NCBI GenBank assembly: GCA_947623455.1 | Contig: OX392534.1 | Span: 36,523,426 to 36,587,425 of the forward strand | Source of the DNA: Mimachlamys varia | Taxonomy: Eukaryota > Mollusca > Bivalvia > Pectinida > Pectinidae | DNA: 64,000 nt | Direction: 5' to 3' | Shown here: piece after piece, positions 32,601 to 43,993 of the stretch | Position numbering within the stretch: position 1 is the first letter of the stretch | Layout of the letters: each line of letters starts with the position of its first letter | Made by a program: the position numbers and the translations under genes | The notes under the pieces: model-generated | Told to the model about the DNA's origin: nothing | Seen by the model: the letters and a program-made list of their open reading frames with translations, nothing else | Databases searched by the model: none

Positions 32601-33599
32601 TTTCTAAATCATAATCATGTGATTCCCGTATGTGTCTTTTATACGATCCCTATTTAAAAGTATTGAACTAATGTACTTAAACACAGGGACCCGGAAATGC
32701 GACTCATTGCTACTTGCAAGATACGATTTGACCACTTGAAAACTCGAAATGAGTTCTTACGTGGAAGATGATTTTGTAACCTGGGTAAATACTAGCTGTA
32801 ATATGAACACTCGGCTACAGGGACCGTCTATTAAGCTCGATCGGTTGAGCGTTCGACTAGAAAGTCAGAAGTCCCAGTACCATACTGTTCTATGGTCCAT
32901 TTGCTACCTATTAACGTGACCAATACTTAATAGGGCTATATTAGGACAAGAGGGATGTTTCACTAGTGATCTCCTATCTGCAGGCCATGATCACCAGTCA
33001 TAGTAGGACATACATCAAACGAAATAAGGGTTAACATTATTCTTATCTCTCAGATGTACATTCTGACCTCATATTACCTCACTGTAAACACAGTAAATAG
33101 GGTTTCCTTACACTGAATGTATATGTGACATATTGGGTCAGGCAAAAGGATTGATGCACGATTTCGATATAAATGCACTAAAATTAGTAAAGTTGTAGAT
33201 TTCAAAGCAAAATATAAATACACACCAAATAACTCAAGCGTCTAAGTTTAATATAATTATGTTCTTTCCTTAAAAATGAAAACAAATAATCTTTTTCTTT
33301 ATTTTTCCTATTGCGAAACATTCATCATTATACAAAAGTAAGTTTTGTTACAATTAACATATCTTTGGACTGTTATAATAAAAATTACTCAAATATTGCA
33401 TAACAAGCAAGAATATGTATTTATAGTTAAAGACTCCAGGTAAATATATGTTATAATGGTTATCCGTTATCGACTATTAAACCTATATAAAATAATTCAT
33501 TGTATACATTATATAAATTGACAGAACATGTCAAAATGTTGTTCATTGAAAATATAATAAAAGGGTCATTTGTTCGAACATGAAGTACAGATACTATTG
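32601..33599. other. Intergenic region between genes A and B
   Basis: A second tRNA-like segment (TTAAGCTCGATCGGTTGAGC near 32833) and a ~120-bp repeat (32690-32820) also present at 40070-40190 and inverted at 61575-61690. No gene. Confidence 0.5.
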
Positions 33600-34372
33600 G
33601 TAGAACATAAACTATGCATGATCCAAAGTTTCTGATTTCGGAATTCAAGCGGAAAGAAAAAAAGAAGCATGAACGTAAATGTTCCAACCCATGTAAAATG
33701 GTGTGGCGCACCAATCCATTCACATAGCCAGCTCGTAAGTGTAATACGAGACACCAAGAAGAAGATGGTATTGGCAAACAGCATATACAACATTAAGAGA
33801 AACATCAGCTCTGACTTCCCCTTCCGAATAAACGGAATAATACAGTAGTGTACGAGAGAAAAGATCAGCGATATAATTGAGATACATGTACATATCGTAT
33901 TGACGACATATATGTAGAAGAATATGCTGGCAGTGTTATCATTTTTATCTGGATACTTTGATAATAATGTGCTTATGCAAATAAAATAGCTGCCATATTT
34001 GAAGAACAAATCATCCGGTTCGATCGGAGTTCCTGTCAATCTGAAGTTTTTTGATACAGTGTTCCAATTGCAAAGTTGTTGACACGGTAGTTCACTATAA
34101 AATAGAAACAAGTCATCTGTCACGTGATATCCCGAAACAATATTGATCCCCTGCCTCGTAACGAGAGAATTATGAATTAAAAATAATGTTGTTCATTTTT
34201 AAATTATCTATCAACTTTGTTATTATGCAATGATTGTATCCTGCTTATTTATAACTCTGTTAGCTTCAAATAAGAGATCCAAAACGATTCCTTTCGTTTT
34301 ATACTTAACGAAAATACATCTGCCATCTGATGGTTTCATGTTCGTTGGGCAGTAGAGGGGCTGACACCCAAC
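33600..34372 (-). pseudogene. Receptor pseudogene B, exon 2
   Basis: Begins at acceptor ATATCAG/GTTGGG (VGCQPLYCPTNMKPSDGRC). A small deletion brings an early stop after NKQDTIIA. A larger deletion fuses GYHVT directly to DDLFLFYSELPC, losing about 70 codons. TM1, TM2 and TM3 are still recognisable (CTCISIISLIFSLVHYC, MLYMLFANTIFFLVS, FTWVGTFTFM), then the frame shifts and homology ends near SEIRNFG. TM4-TM7 are absent. It cannot encode a functional receptor. Confidence 0.9.
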
Positions 34373-34673
34373 CTGATATAGAGAAAATGAAAGCTTGAAG
34401 ATTAACAATAGAAAAAAGAAGTTTGAGTAGTAAAGGAAACGGTTAATTGGCGATTGTAGGAATAAAACGTTAAATGAAATAATTCTTTCAAAATCCTCGA
34501 CCATATCAAAAGTTTACAACGTTTAGCTTTGAAGTGTAGTTTCGTTATGAAATAGGATGTCTTCTTAGCAGTGTTAAAATATATTTTCGACATAAAGTTA
34601 TGGCAAGACTTGGAGACTGATAAATAGAAAACTATGTGTATCATAACATCACACTTTCAGCTAAATTAATGAA

Positions 34674-34985
34674 CTCACACAACTGAATCTGACTACCAGC
34701 AAGTGTTTCATCCGAATGTATATATTTGAAATATGTTTGGTAGATTTAGGGGTAAAAATAGTAAAGTGGTGGGGTGGGGGTGTGCGGATGTCCCTATCCT
34801 ATTTTTCACTAGGGTTTAATATAAATTTCCGAGTGTCAGAGGCAGATGCCTGTAGCGCTCTAAAATACTTTAAACTTCACCATAAAATGTCATTTGAAGC
34901 CTTTGCCGGGTATGTATCTGTGAATCTAAAAATCTGTCAAAGTTTATAACATATAATAAATTATCAAGGTGTGTGGGTCCTAAAA
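34674..34985. mobile_element. MITE copy, TTGTA-duplicating family (diverged)
   Basis: Left end GAACTCACACAACTGAAT, right end AGGTGTGTGGGTCC; the internal AGGCAGATGCCTGTAGC and GTATGTATCTGTGAAT match 12767-13225. It lies just upstream of exon 2 of pseudogene B, in its intron. Confidence 0.75.
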
Positions 34986-35344
34986 TATGATTGACTTGTT
35001 ATAAATGACAACCGTTCATATATCTAAAAAAAACAGGATTTGTTGATTTCAGCTATTTTTATTGTAAAATGTTCACATCTGAAAGGTTTATTTTCTATAA
35101 AACAAACTACTGATAAGGGCGTTTAAACTTTTCACAATTGCGTAATAATAAATATTACTGAAAAGGTGGGAAAGGTCAATTTTAAATTTGGGAGAGTCCG
35201 AAACGAAAAGACATTATGTTGTTGTAAATAGTCCCAGTGATTTTCTCTTTAAAAGGTTACAAAAGATCGTTTGAAGTGTTTATTATTGATTAATGATAAT
35301 TAATGACATTTGGTTTGCTTGTGTTTTGTTGTCTATTTATAGGT

Positions 35345-35460
35345 AAGGCCTGGTGAAAACACCAACCGACGTCCAGTATCTGGCAAACGCGCCACGTACA
35401 TGTAGCCGGAGCGGAATGTCATAAACCAAACCATTCGGCCACAGCGACCCAATTCAAGGC
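35345..35460 (-). mobile_element. tRNA-derived SINE relic in intron B
   Basis: The minus strand reads GGTCGCTGTGGCCGAATGGT followed by TTGGTTTATGACATTCCG, aligned with the relics in introns A and C. Confidence 0.6.
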
Positions 35461-35522
35461 AATTAACATAGAACGCAAATCAGTGCTTGTGTTCAGAATT
35501 ATGTTATATAAAATTTTCTTAC

Positions 35523-36411
35523 CTGATCAGAGAGTCGAATTTCTGTTTCGCTGCATTGTGCATGTGTTTTGCTTCCGTATGTGTAGAATATAGCTGACAC
35601 GTCAATAAGACTGCTAATCATAAGATCATCAGAATGTGGCATTGGAAAGTTTAAAACACATTCTAGTTCACCTTTATCAAAATAATTGAGACCGTTATCA
35701 TTTATTAAGCATTGATAATTTCGGTATATCTTTAATACAGTAGTTTTTTCCTCCGGGGAAATCATAAGAGGTGAAAGAACACGGTTTTCACAACTTGTGT
35801 TGTTCATCTCTTTTATAACGTCCCAAACTTTGTACTCAACGTTTTTGTAACAATAACGTACTTTGATATCTTTTGGTGGCTTGAAACAGTGACAATAATA
35901 TGAACTATTTATTCTTAACATCATTCGTGTAGGCGTGTAGATTGCCTGTTTAATCTATAAAAGTCTTGAGCACATACTAACTCTAGAAACCATGGACTCA
36001 AATTAAGAACATCGTGACATAAGGCACAATGTCTGTTCTTGAACGTTACATTTGTACTGACGTCAACTACTGGAAACAGGTCAAGAAAGTCGAGATCTTT
36101 ATCATGTTCACATTTATACTTCACGTCATCATATCCTTTCCAAACCACAGGACACGATGACACCAAAAATGCTGAATGTGCAGTGAAGTTTCCTTGTTTA
36201 TAGGGGACATCTACACACGTGGTCTCCGCAAGGTACGGGATTGGCAATTTGTCCTCTTTTGCTATCTCTTCCGTTATTTCTTCTGCATTAAAACAAAAGT
36301 CATCGTAGTATCTGCATAAACGATCACAACTGCATATATAAGAACATAGTTGTCGAACAATCTATGCAATCCGGTCATTACACAGACCATGATGAAATGT
36401 AGAAATACCAC
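35523..36411 (-). pseudogene. Receptor pseudogene B, exon 1
   Basis: Retains the donor CAG/GTAAGA. Lesions, 5' to 3': the start codon position reads GTG instead of ATG; about 100 bp covering the end of the signal peptide and the beginning of the SMB domain is missing and shifts the frame; the SMB DCC motif reads DFC; a short deletion after NRQSTR (the STPLSLNDAI region) shifts the frame to a stop. The rest, from MMLRINSSYY to RLSDQ, is intact and closest to gene C and fragment D (YKQGNFTAHSAFLVSSCPVV). Confidence 0.9.
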
Positions 36412-36499
36412 ATTCAAAAGTAGTGTTTTAAACATACTTTTCAAGTCGGTATATTTGAAATAAACAAATACTTTTAGATGTCTTTGCTATCATGCATGA

Positions 36500-38025
36500 A
36501 TGAAGTCGAAGTACTTTTTGTGAGTTTTTTGGAGAATATTTGATTAGAAATTGGGTCCCATATATGTGATTCACAAAAAATGTTCTTTAATCAGTGTTAA
36601 TATAGTTTATGATGTTGAAAGAAGAAATTGACATTTTGAATTTGATAAAAAACGTATCATCAAAGATATATTTATCATTCATTGTGGATAATGCGTGAAA
36701 CAAAATCATATAACTAATATTTACGATGATAACATCCCGTTATGTTTTTCGCAATTAATAGTAAAAGTATGCTAACACGATCAGATTTCATCTAACAACA
36801 CACAAAAGAAGGCAATTATGTTTACGCTTCTTTTAAAGGGATCGAGAAGAAGAAAATGAGATTGACACAAAAGCGTAATAATTGTAATGAGAAAGGGTAA
36901 ATAATATAACTCTCATAAAATAAACTGTGATAAATGGAATATCAACAACGACTAATAGATTTTTCATCGACCTTTATTTCTCATTCTTGTATCGACACCG
37001 TGTCACACCTGATTACAACTGAAATATTACGCTCAAACTTTGACACTGATACTTAGGTAAATAAGACTGTATATAAGATATTCCGTTGCTTGATTTGATG
37101 ATGATTATTAACTTTTTTCAATTATTGATAATGTAATATCGAGCTAGGTTAATGAGGGAGAAATACTGCCTAACTGGCGAGCTAGCTTTTCCAGTCATGC
37201 AATATAATGCGGAACCGCTCAAGATAGTTAAGCAACTGTGAGCGTTGTCAGTATTTGGATGAGTGATCACCTTCACGCTACAAAAATAATTATAGAATAC
37301 CGAAGCAATAACAGAACCGTAATCCAAACTCAAAACGATTTTAGTTGGGACAAAATATGAACAAAAGGGAACGACTTACATGGAGACCCCTGCAAAACTA
37401 CAAGAGAATAAGACCAGGTGTTCCGGAAGAGTAAGCGTATTCTACTTCTTCGACGACACCTGCCAGGTAATCTTTTTTACATCCAAGTAAACATCAAGTC
37501 CTGAAAATGAGAACCGAGTCGTCATTGTCAATCACAACAAGTAAGCACGCTATGCACACATACTCAAAAACGTCCATCTTTATATCACACAAAGATACAA
37601 ACTAGTTCTCAATGTGACAAATATAGCGACCATAAAACTTGCTCATAGTTCTGATCAACCTGCATCTCTCGAATCCATGTGTTGTAAGCTTGTTTGTCAG
37701 CAGTCAACATCGATCACAAAAATCTCGATATTTAGAGCAAGTCATAGAATAAACATCAACTGCGACATGTAAACACCATATGTTAGGAAAGCAGTGAGGT
37801 TACTATCAAAATATGAAAGTTCACGATAGGAAAATTGAAAGCGTCATGTTTATCGTATAGTTTAGTAGTCCATGTTGGTCATAGCTTAAAAAAAATTCAT
37901 TAATAAAAAAAGTCAGCTTAGAGTGTTGCCCCGTTTGTTCACATGGGAATGCCTACATTCTGCTGGAAAATATTACTTTCAATTTCAACAAAGATATTGT
38001 CAACTTGGAATGCAATCATTCCTAC
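36500..38025 (-). repeat. 1.5-kb segmental duplication (partner 60030-61565)
   Basis: The upstream flank of pseudogene B and the adjacent RT relic are nearly identical to the upstream flank of fragment D. Shared landmarks are AAAAGAAGGCAATTATGTTT, CACCTGATTACAACTGAAAT, GGTAAATAAGA, CGAGCTAGVTTTTCCAGTC and CCCCGTTTGTTCACATGGGA. Confidence 0.85.
37270..38025 (-). mobile_element. RT-associated 3' block and RT C-terminal relic
   Basis: 37300-37600 carries the dispersed block (GAGAATAAGACCAGGTGTTC, CTTCTTCGACGACACCTGCC, AAAATGAGAACCGAGTCGTC). 37610-38025 continues into the decayed RT C-terminus (GATCACAAAAATCTCGATA, AAAGATATTGTCAACTTGGA). It is non-functional. Confidence 0.7.
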
Positions 38026-38559
38026 TATATCTTCTTCAGAATATTTTATTTTTTTTTTTTTTTGCTTTTGATGTGTTTTTCAAGTTTTGTTTCAAGATAG
38101 CTCACTGCCATATATTTGTATTGTCGTCCGACGTTTATGAAAAGAAAGCTCTCTTAACCTGAGATCTAAGACACTCTTTCAGTTTTGTTTGTGAGATTGT
38201 ATTGTTCAGGGTGCAAAAAACAAATACTTTTGATAAAAAAACATTGCTTAAGAGAGGGTGTTCAATATAGATCAAAAGATCCTTCAAGTTTTTCAAAATT
38301 CACATCCCGTTAATTCCACATCTGGAGTATACAGTGTCACAATAAGACTGATGCCCTGTTTCAATAGTACTAAGAATGGTAGTAAAAATTTTTGATGAAG
38401 GCTTGGTCGAACAATTAGCAGAACCAGAGACAAATCATTGCTTATAAGGATCCTTGTGTAGTTTCTTTATCCAATAAGGACGAGTAAGTCAACGTCTTGC
38501 TCATTCGTTATATTCACATGAGTTTGTATATAAAACATTACAAACGTTGCATCTTCAGT

Positions 38560-39290
38560 TGCTTTTTATCTTCTTTACTTAAAACATGACAAAAATGGCT
38601 AAGTCAAAAATGTCGTTCTTTTAGTGATACATTTTAATTGCTGTCGAAGATTTTTTTCAAGACATGGTTTCACTTAAACTACGACCAACGTGGACACCTT
38701 ACTACTTTTTTGTAAACTTTCCATTTCTTGATAGTAACATCTCTGCTTCTCCAACCTATGGTGTTAACATGTCGCAGTTGATTCGGTATTTGAGGGCTTG
38801 CTCTAGGTATCGTGATTTTCGTGATCGATGTCGACTGCTGACAAACAGATTAACAACAAAAGGAATCGAGAGAGGTTGATCAGAACTACGGGCAAGTTTT
38901 ATGGTCGCCATCTTTGTCTCATTGAGAAATATTCTGTATCTTTAAGTGATATGAAGTTGGACGTTTTTGAGTATGCTCATTAGTGTGTTTACTTGTTGTG
39001 ATTGACAATGATACTCGGTTCTCGTTTTGAGAACTTGATGTTTACTTGGATGGGGCTAAGATTTACATGGCGGGTGTCGTCGATGAAACAGAAGACGCTT
39101 ATTCCTCCGGAACACCTGGTCTTATTTTCTTGTGTTTTTACGAGAGACTCCATGTACATATTTTTTGTTCCTATTATGCCTATAGTCTAATCGATTTTGA
39201 ATTCGGATTATGGTTTTGTTATTTCTTTGATGTTTTCCGAATTGTTTTTAAAAGGAAGTCTGGTTTATTTCTTACTGTCATTATTCTTGT
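38560..39290 (+). mobile_element. RT C-terminal relic plus 3' block, plus strand
   Basis: Frames read FPFLDSNISASPTYGVNMSQ then LIRYLRACSRYRDFRDRC and LLTNRLTTKGIERG, the end of a probable Penelope-like RT with frameshifts. Then follows the 3' block (GGCGGGTGTCGTCGATGAAA, CCGGAACACCTGGTCTTATT, CGATTTTGAATTCGGATTAT). Confidence 0.65.
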
Positions 39291-39592
39291 TCCAGCTTTA
39301 TTTGTTTGAAGACGTGTCGTTCATCAGATTAGATGTAACATAACACGGCGGTATTTTTAACGTTTTGCAAAGGGTAGAACAGCTTTGGGTAACATTCTCA
39401 GCCATTTTTTTTAAATGCAGCGTTGCTGCGATGAAAAGACTTAATCATCCAATGATATATGTTGATTCAAATGTTCTATTTCTGTATCCTAAAGAAAACC
39501 TCACATCTGTATTTAGTTTGTTATTAAAAATGGACAAATGGGACGCTAGAGAGACTCTCGTGGACCATTGATCATCGTTTGATTAAGTTGTT

Positions 39593-39724
39593 TTCGTCTG
39601 TAATGTACTTATATTTGATTTGTTGGGGGTAATTTTCTGTCTGTTCGTAAAAGTATCTCTGTAAAATTGATATACACGATTATTACAAAAAAAGCAAACC
39701 GTCATGAAAAGGCCTTGAAGACTT
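39593..39724 (-). pseudogene. Receptor fragment E: TM7 and C-tail only
   Basis: About 43 intact codons (SLQGLFMTVCFFCNN, RVYQFYRDTFTNRQK, then NKSNISTLQTKTT and TAA) match the extreme C-terminus of genes A and C. Homology stops sharply at about 39724. The 3' flank typical of the family is retained to about 39300. Confidence 0.85.
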
Positions 39725-39759
39725 ATGAACTACCGGTTGTCAGCAGCAGGCGTTCTAAG

Positions 39760-39915
39760 ATACCTTTAAACCCTTGATTTAAGTTTTTTAAGCATTTGTC
39801 GGTTATGTATCGATGAATGTTTATAGTTGTCACTAGTGTTGAATTTCAAATATTAAAGTTATTAGCTCAAAGTCTATTTATAACATGAAGACAATTATTA
39901 ATTTGTTTGGTTCCT
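39760..39915. mobile_element. MITE copy, TTGTA family, partial
   Basis: GTTATGTATCGATGAATGT, AATTTCAAATATTAAAGTTA and TTAGCTCAAAG match the right half of 12767-13225. Confidence 0.6.
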
Positions 39916-40310
39916 CAAATATGATAGAATGATTACAAACGACAACCTGTTATACATTTAATGAAAAACTATGTCTCTTCGGCCACATTTATTTTGTAAA
40001 ATGTAGACATTAGGAAATTTACTGATTTATTCAAAGCCTTCAATAACATGTCATACATAAATGAAACTATTGACTAGTGATATTTGCAAGATACGACTGA
40101 ACCACTGGAACACTGGAAACAAGTTCTTGCTTGGAAGGGGATTACGTAACCCTGGTAAAAACTAGTTGCAATATTTAAATATATTTAGATACAATTTTAC
40201 AACAAATATGAATCAAGTCATCAAACTTATATTAATCACTCTCTTTGGCCAGGATGTTATGAATTTACATGTGACATATTGGGTCAGGCAAGTTGATTGA
40301 TGTTTAATAT

Positions 40311-40571
40311 TTGTTTAGGGAACACATCAACACAAATGACGAAGGAAGACAGTTTTTGCCTCGTTCCCAATCTGGTCCTCAAATTAACTATCTACGGCAC
40401 CAATTCGCTCAGCCAGAAATACCTGCGGCAGCTAATACTGTGCCAGCTCGACATTCCCAAAAAGGGATGTTTAGATGTCGCAGTTATCGACCGTCCGGTT
40501 TTAATGACATGATCATAGTAGCAAATCGTCTAAAGCATCATTTTAGGGGTGTTGAGTTGGCACAGTGGTAG
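40311..40571 (+). other. Unidentified coding-like stretch
   Basis: An 86-codon open frame, GC-richer than its surroundings (RSQSGPQINYLRHQFAQ, SQKGMFRCRSYRPSGFND). It has no recognised domain, signal or splice sites. It ends in a tRNA-like A-box segment (TTGGCACAGTGGTAGCG). It may be a fragment of a gag-like or host gene carried by a transposon. Confidence 0.25.
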
Positions 40572-40589
40572 CGTAAATGTAATTATTTA

Positions 40590-40910
40590 ATGACTGAATG
40601 TCAGGCTGACAATTATTCGCGCATTACGCCAGAATTTCAAATCAATGTCAAATTGTTTTTATTTAACCTTCATATACATGTATAGCGTCGATATGGCGAC
40701 TCAAAATCAAAAGATCATTATTAATAACACCGATGGGATTATACATGTGAATAATTATGTTCAGATGATTTAGCTTCGGTTGCTTTTTCTCATCTTTATT
40801 TAAAACATACCAAAAATGACTTAGCTGTATCATGGACAAGACGATTTCGATATAAGTGAAAAAATATTTATCTCAGTGATACAAATAAATTGCTGATGGG
40901 CATACTTACA
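40590..40910. repeat. Copy of receptor-cluster 3' flank
   Basis: TGACTGAATGTC, TGACAATTATTC, AGCTGTATCATG and AATTGCTGATGGGCAT align with 27885-28140. 38450-38650 is a third copy. Confidence 0.6.
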
Positions 40911-41078
40911 AGAGAGGATTTCAGAAACTGAGCATGCTCATAAGTAATCATTGAATATTTTGAGTCAGTATTTTTTTTTAAATATTTGTTTTATTTTTCA
41001 TGAATTTTACATAGATATCTCATTTCCAATTATCAGGTACATCATTATTAAGTACATCAATACATCAAATACAATAAA

Positions 41079-41414
41079 TAAGCATCATTATCATCATCAT
41101 CATCATCAATGCATCTTTCTCATCGCCATTATCATAATCATCATCCTTATTATCCTCATTATTCATCATCATCCTCATTATCAATGCATCAAGCATATCA
41201 TCATCCTCCTCATAGTCATATTATCGTCATCATTATCATTCTCATATTTTTCATCATTATCATAATCAACACTTCACCCTCCTCCTCATCATCGTCTTCA
41301 TACTCATCATAACATAAATACAATACATTATCATCATCATCAAATGCATCTAACTCCATCATCATCGTTCTCCGCCTCCTCCTCATCATCATCAATGCAT
41401 CATCATCACTTTCG

Positions 41415-41448
<34 letters not shown>

Positions 41449-41591
41449 AATAATAATAACATCAAAACATCAAATACAGTATATTAGTATCATCAGCATT
41501 ATCATATCATTTACATCATGCATATATCATTATCATCATTATCATCATCATTTCTACGATAGTATCACCACTATCATCATGATATTTCTAC
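41079..41591. repeat. (CAT)n microsatellite
   Basis: Over 500 bp of interrupted CAT/ATC trinucleotides, purest at 41415-41450. It abuts the left end of the DIRS-like element. Confidence 0.95.
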
Positions 41592-41648
41592 ACCTTAAAT
41601 TGAGGTTTTTTAGGTAAAACCAATTTTCATGATGTAATACTTACCATA

Positions 41649-41762
41649 ACTTTAGTATGCAATATATAGTACCTACACCCATCTTTGTAGCCCAAAACAA
41701 AAGATTCAAATCTCCCGCCTTCCCCCAACTATGACAGAACCATAGAGTGATCTCCCTTCCTC
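41649..41762. repeat. DIRS-like element, left inverted terminal repeat
   Basis: ACTTTAGTATGCAATATATA, then CCCATCTTTGTAGCCCAAAA and GATTTGAATC-complement sequence to AGGGAGATC-complement; the exact inverse of 47988-48100. Confidence 0.95.
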
Positions 41763-41834
41763 AAAAACCTTTTATGGTGCCAAAAGACGACCAAGGATGA
41801 GGAGGCAAGGGGAGGAATATAGGGTGGGACTCCA

Positions 41835-41926
41835 TAAAGTTATGGTAAGTATTATATCATGAAAATTGGTTTTACCTAAAAAACCTCAATTTCATTTCAG
41901 TAATAATTACCATAACTTTAGTATGC
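41835..41926. repeat. DIRS-like internal complementary region
   Basis: The first part (TAAAGTTATGGTAAGTATTA ... CCTCAATT) is the reverse complement of 41598-41652. The last part (CATAACTTTAGTATGC) is complementary to the right end at 48089-48100. In DIRS elements this region templates completion of the circular intermediate. Confidence 0.85.
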
Positions 41927-42136
41927 GAATTCGTCTTACCGCAGTGGTGACTACGAATCCAGAAAACCAGGCTGATGGAGGAACTCGAGACATACTCAAG
42001 GAGAGGGAAGGCCAAAAGGACAACCCCCAAAACACCCCATCACTAAAAAGTGGTAAAATGGTGGCTCAATGTGAAACGGAGAGGTGAACCACCGTGATGC
42101 CTGATAGCATACCGATAACAAAGGACAATCACCTAA

Positions 42137-43128
42137 TTACTCTGGAGGCACCGCACCAGACTGTGCCACCACAACCGGCCCCAAGGAATACACCCCATCA
42201 GAATGGGATGATAAAGACCGCAGATAAAAGTCCGTAAAGGCAGTCTGTCCCCGCCAAAAAGCCGCAGACATGACTTCCTGAAAGGAGCAGCCATTGAGGA
42301 GGGCCCATGATGCAGCAAGGGCCCTTACCTCTTGAGCTCTAACCTTATACAGCGCCCGAACCTGATCATCAGAGTGATCATAGGCATACCTAATTACCTG
42401 ACAAATCCACCTTGACACTGACTGAGAGGAGATATCCTGCTGACCCTGCTTAATGGACACAAACAGTCGAGATCGAGGACCCCGCCCCCCTTGGTTTTAT
42501 CGAGATAAAACCTAAGAGCCCTACAGGAACCAAGTAACCTATCTCTCTCTCTTCTGAGCCAACAAAGGAGGTCAATGATGGGATTATGATAGGTTCGGGC
42601 GAAAAGTCGGGCACCTGATTCTTAGCCATAAAGGCTGGATCGGTGAGAAGCGTTACAGCAGCGTAATTCCTAGAACATCGTAGACATGAAGGGTGAGAGG
42701 ACAACACTTTAATCTCACTCCTCCTACGAACTGAGGCCAGGGCTATTAGAAACACTACCTAGAAAGTGACAAACTTCAAGGAAGCAAAGTCTAATGGCTT
42801 GTATGTTGCACGCACCAACGCCTCGAGCACCAGCACAAGGTTCCACTACGGAGCCAACTGCCGAACCCTAGGCCTATCCAGACCAAACCCTCTGATCAAG
42901 GCAGAAAGGGATGGGGGTGAGCCCATCTCTGATCTGCCATGAAAGGACAGAAATAGCTGTACAATAGCCAGCTATAGTGCCAGGGGCAAGATTGCGATCC
43001 TTGAACAACCATAGCAGGAAGTCTGCAATCAACTGGACAGAGGCCTTGACCGGATCAACCTTCCTCTGCTGAAGGAGGTTTGACCTGACAGAAAGAGCCA
43101 GTGGCTCTTCTAACAGGAGCGACAACAA
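42137..43128 (-). pseudogene. Tyrosine recombinase of DIRS-like element (broken)
   Basis: The core-binding part (VQLIADFLLWLFKDRNLAPG and TIAGYCTAISVLS) lies at about 42870-43100. The catalytic Arg region (FLIALASVRRRSEI) is at about 42710-42755. The C-terminal part (VSRWICQVIRYAY, RAQEVRALAASWALLNG, FTDFYLRSL) is at about 42170-42430. The conserved HxxR His position reads Gln (AQEVR), while the nucleophile Tyr is present in FYLR. At least two frame changes separate these pieces. It would have inserted the double-stranded circle without an integrase. Confidence 0.85.
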
Positions 43129-43149
43129 CCCTGGAAACCAAGGCTGCCT

Positions 43150-43990
43150 CGGTCACATGGGTGCTATCAGAATGAAGGAGCATTGATGCTCCGGGAAACT
43201 CTGTAGGACCCTGCCCACCAGGTTGAAGGAAGGAAAGGCATATGCATGCATTCCCTCCCATTCCAGAGACAGAGCGTCCACGGCCCAAGCCCTCGGATCT
43301 GGAACCGGAGAGACAAAGGTTGGCAGTTGATTGTTCAGGGAGGTGGCGAAAAGGTCTACGTGAGGCCTGTCCCACACCTGACACACCCCCTCAAAAATTG
43401 AGGAGTTCAGTTGCCCCTCTGTCAACACCGGCTGGCGGCGCCTGGAAAGAGAATCTGCCAGAACATTCAAGTTGCCAGGAAGATGCTTGACCTATAAGGT
43501 CAGCTACATCTCTTGACACCGAAGAAGAACACAAATAGCAAGGGCACACAGGATGAAAGACCTGGTCCCTCCCTCTCTCTCCAGATACGCAACAACTGTA
43601 GAGTTGTTTGTAGCCACACAAACCACATTGGACTGCAGGATCTCTCATAGAAAAGACTGCAGAGCTTACAGAACAGCTCTCATCTCGAGCACATTGATAT
43701 GCTCCGAGAGCTGTTCCTCAGACCACTCCCCCAACTGGCAATGACAGTCGAGGTAAGCCCCACACCCTGTCCAGGAAACATCCGTATACAGAGTCATAGT
43801 GGGGGCTGGCTTGGACAGAGGAACCCCTTGGAGGATATTTTCCTGAATGGTCCACCACCGAGCGAACTCCTTGACAGACTGGGTCTGAGGAAGCCAGGCT
43901 TCTCAATCCCTCAATGGGAACCAGTTGGAAAGGAGAAAGATCTAAAGAGGCCTGATGTGAAGTCTCCCTAAGGGGACCACATCTGCCAGG
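43150..43990 (-). pseudogene. RNase H and linker of DIRS-like element (broken)
   Basis: Frames contain LYTDVSWTGCGAYL and HINVLEMRAVL (RNase H acidic residues, about 43680-43800). The third acidic motif reads ATNNSTVVAYL (Asn for Asp). NVLADSLSRRRQ, RPHVDLFATSLNNQLP and PDPRAWAVDAL, at about 43300-43470, are the linker typical of DIRS/Ngaro polyproteins. Several frameshifts. Confidence 0.8.
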
Positions 43991-43993
43991 GCG

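Noticed and set aside
40951..41312. His/Ser/Ile-rich open frames
   Set aside because: Pure products of the CAT microsatellite.
41079..41591. Possible CRISPR-like or satellite array
   Set aside because: The period is three bases with no unique spacers; a simple microsatellite.
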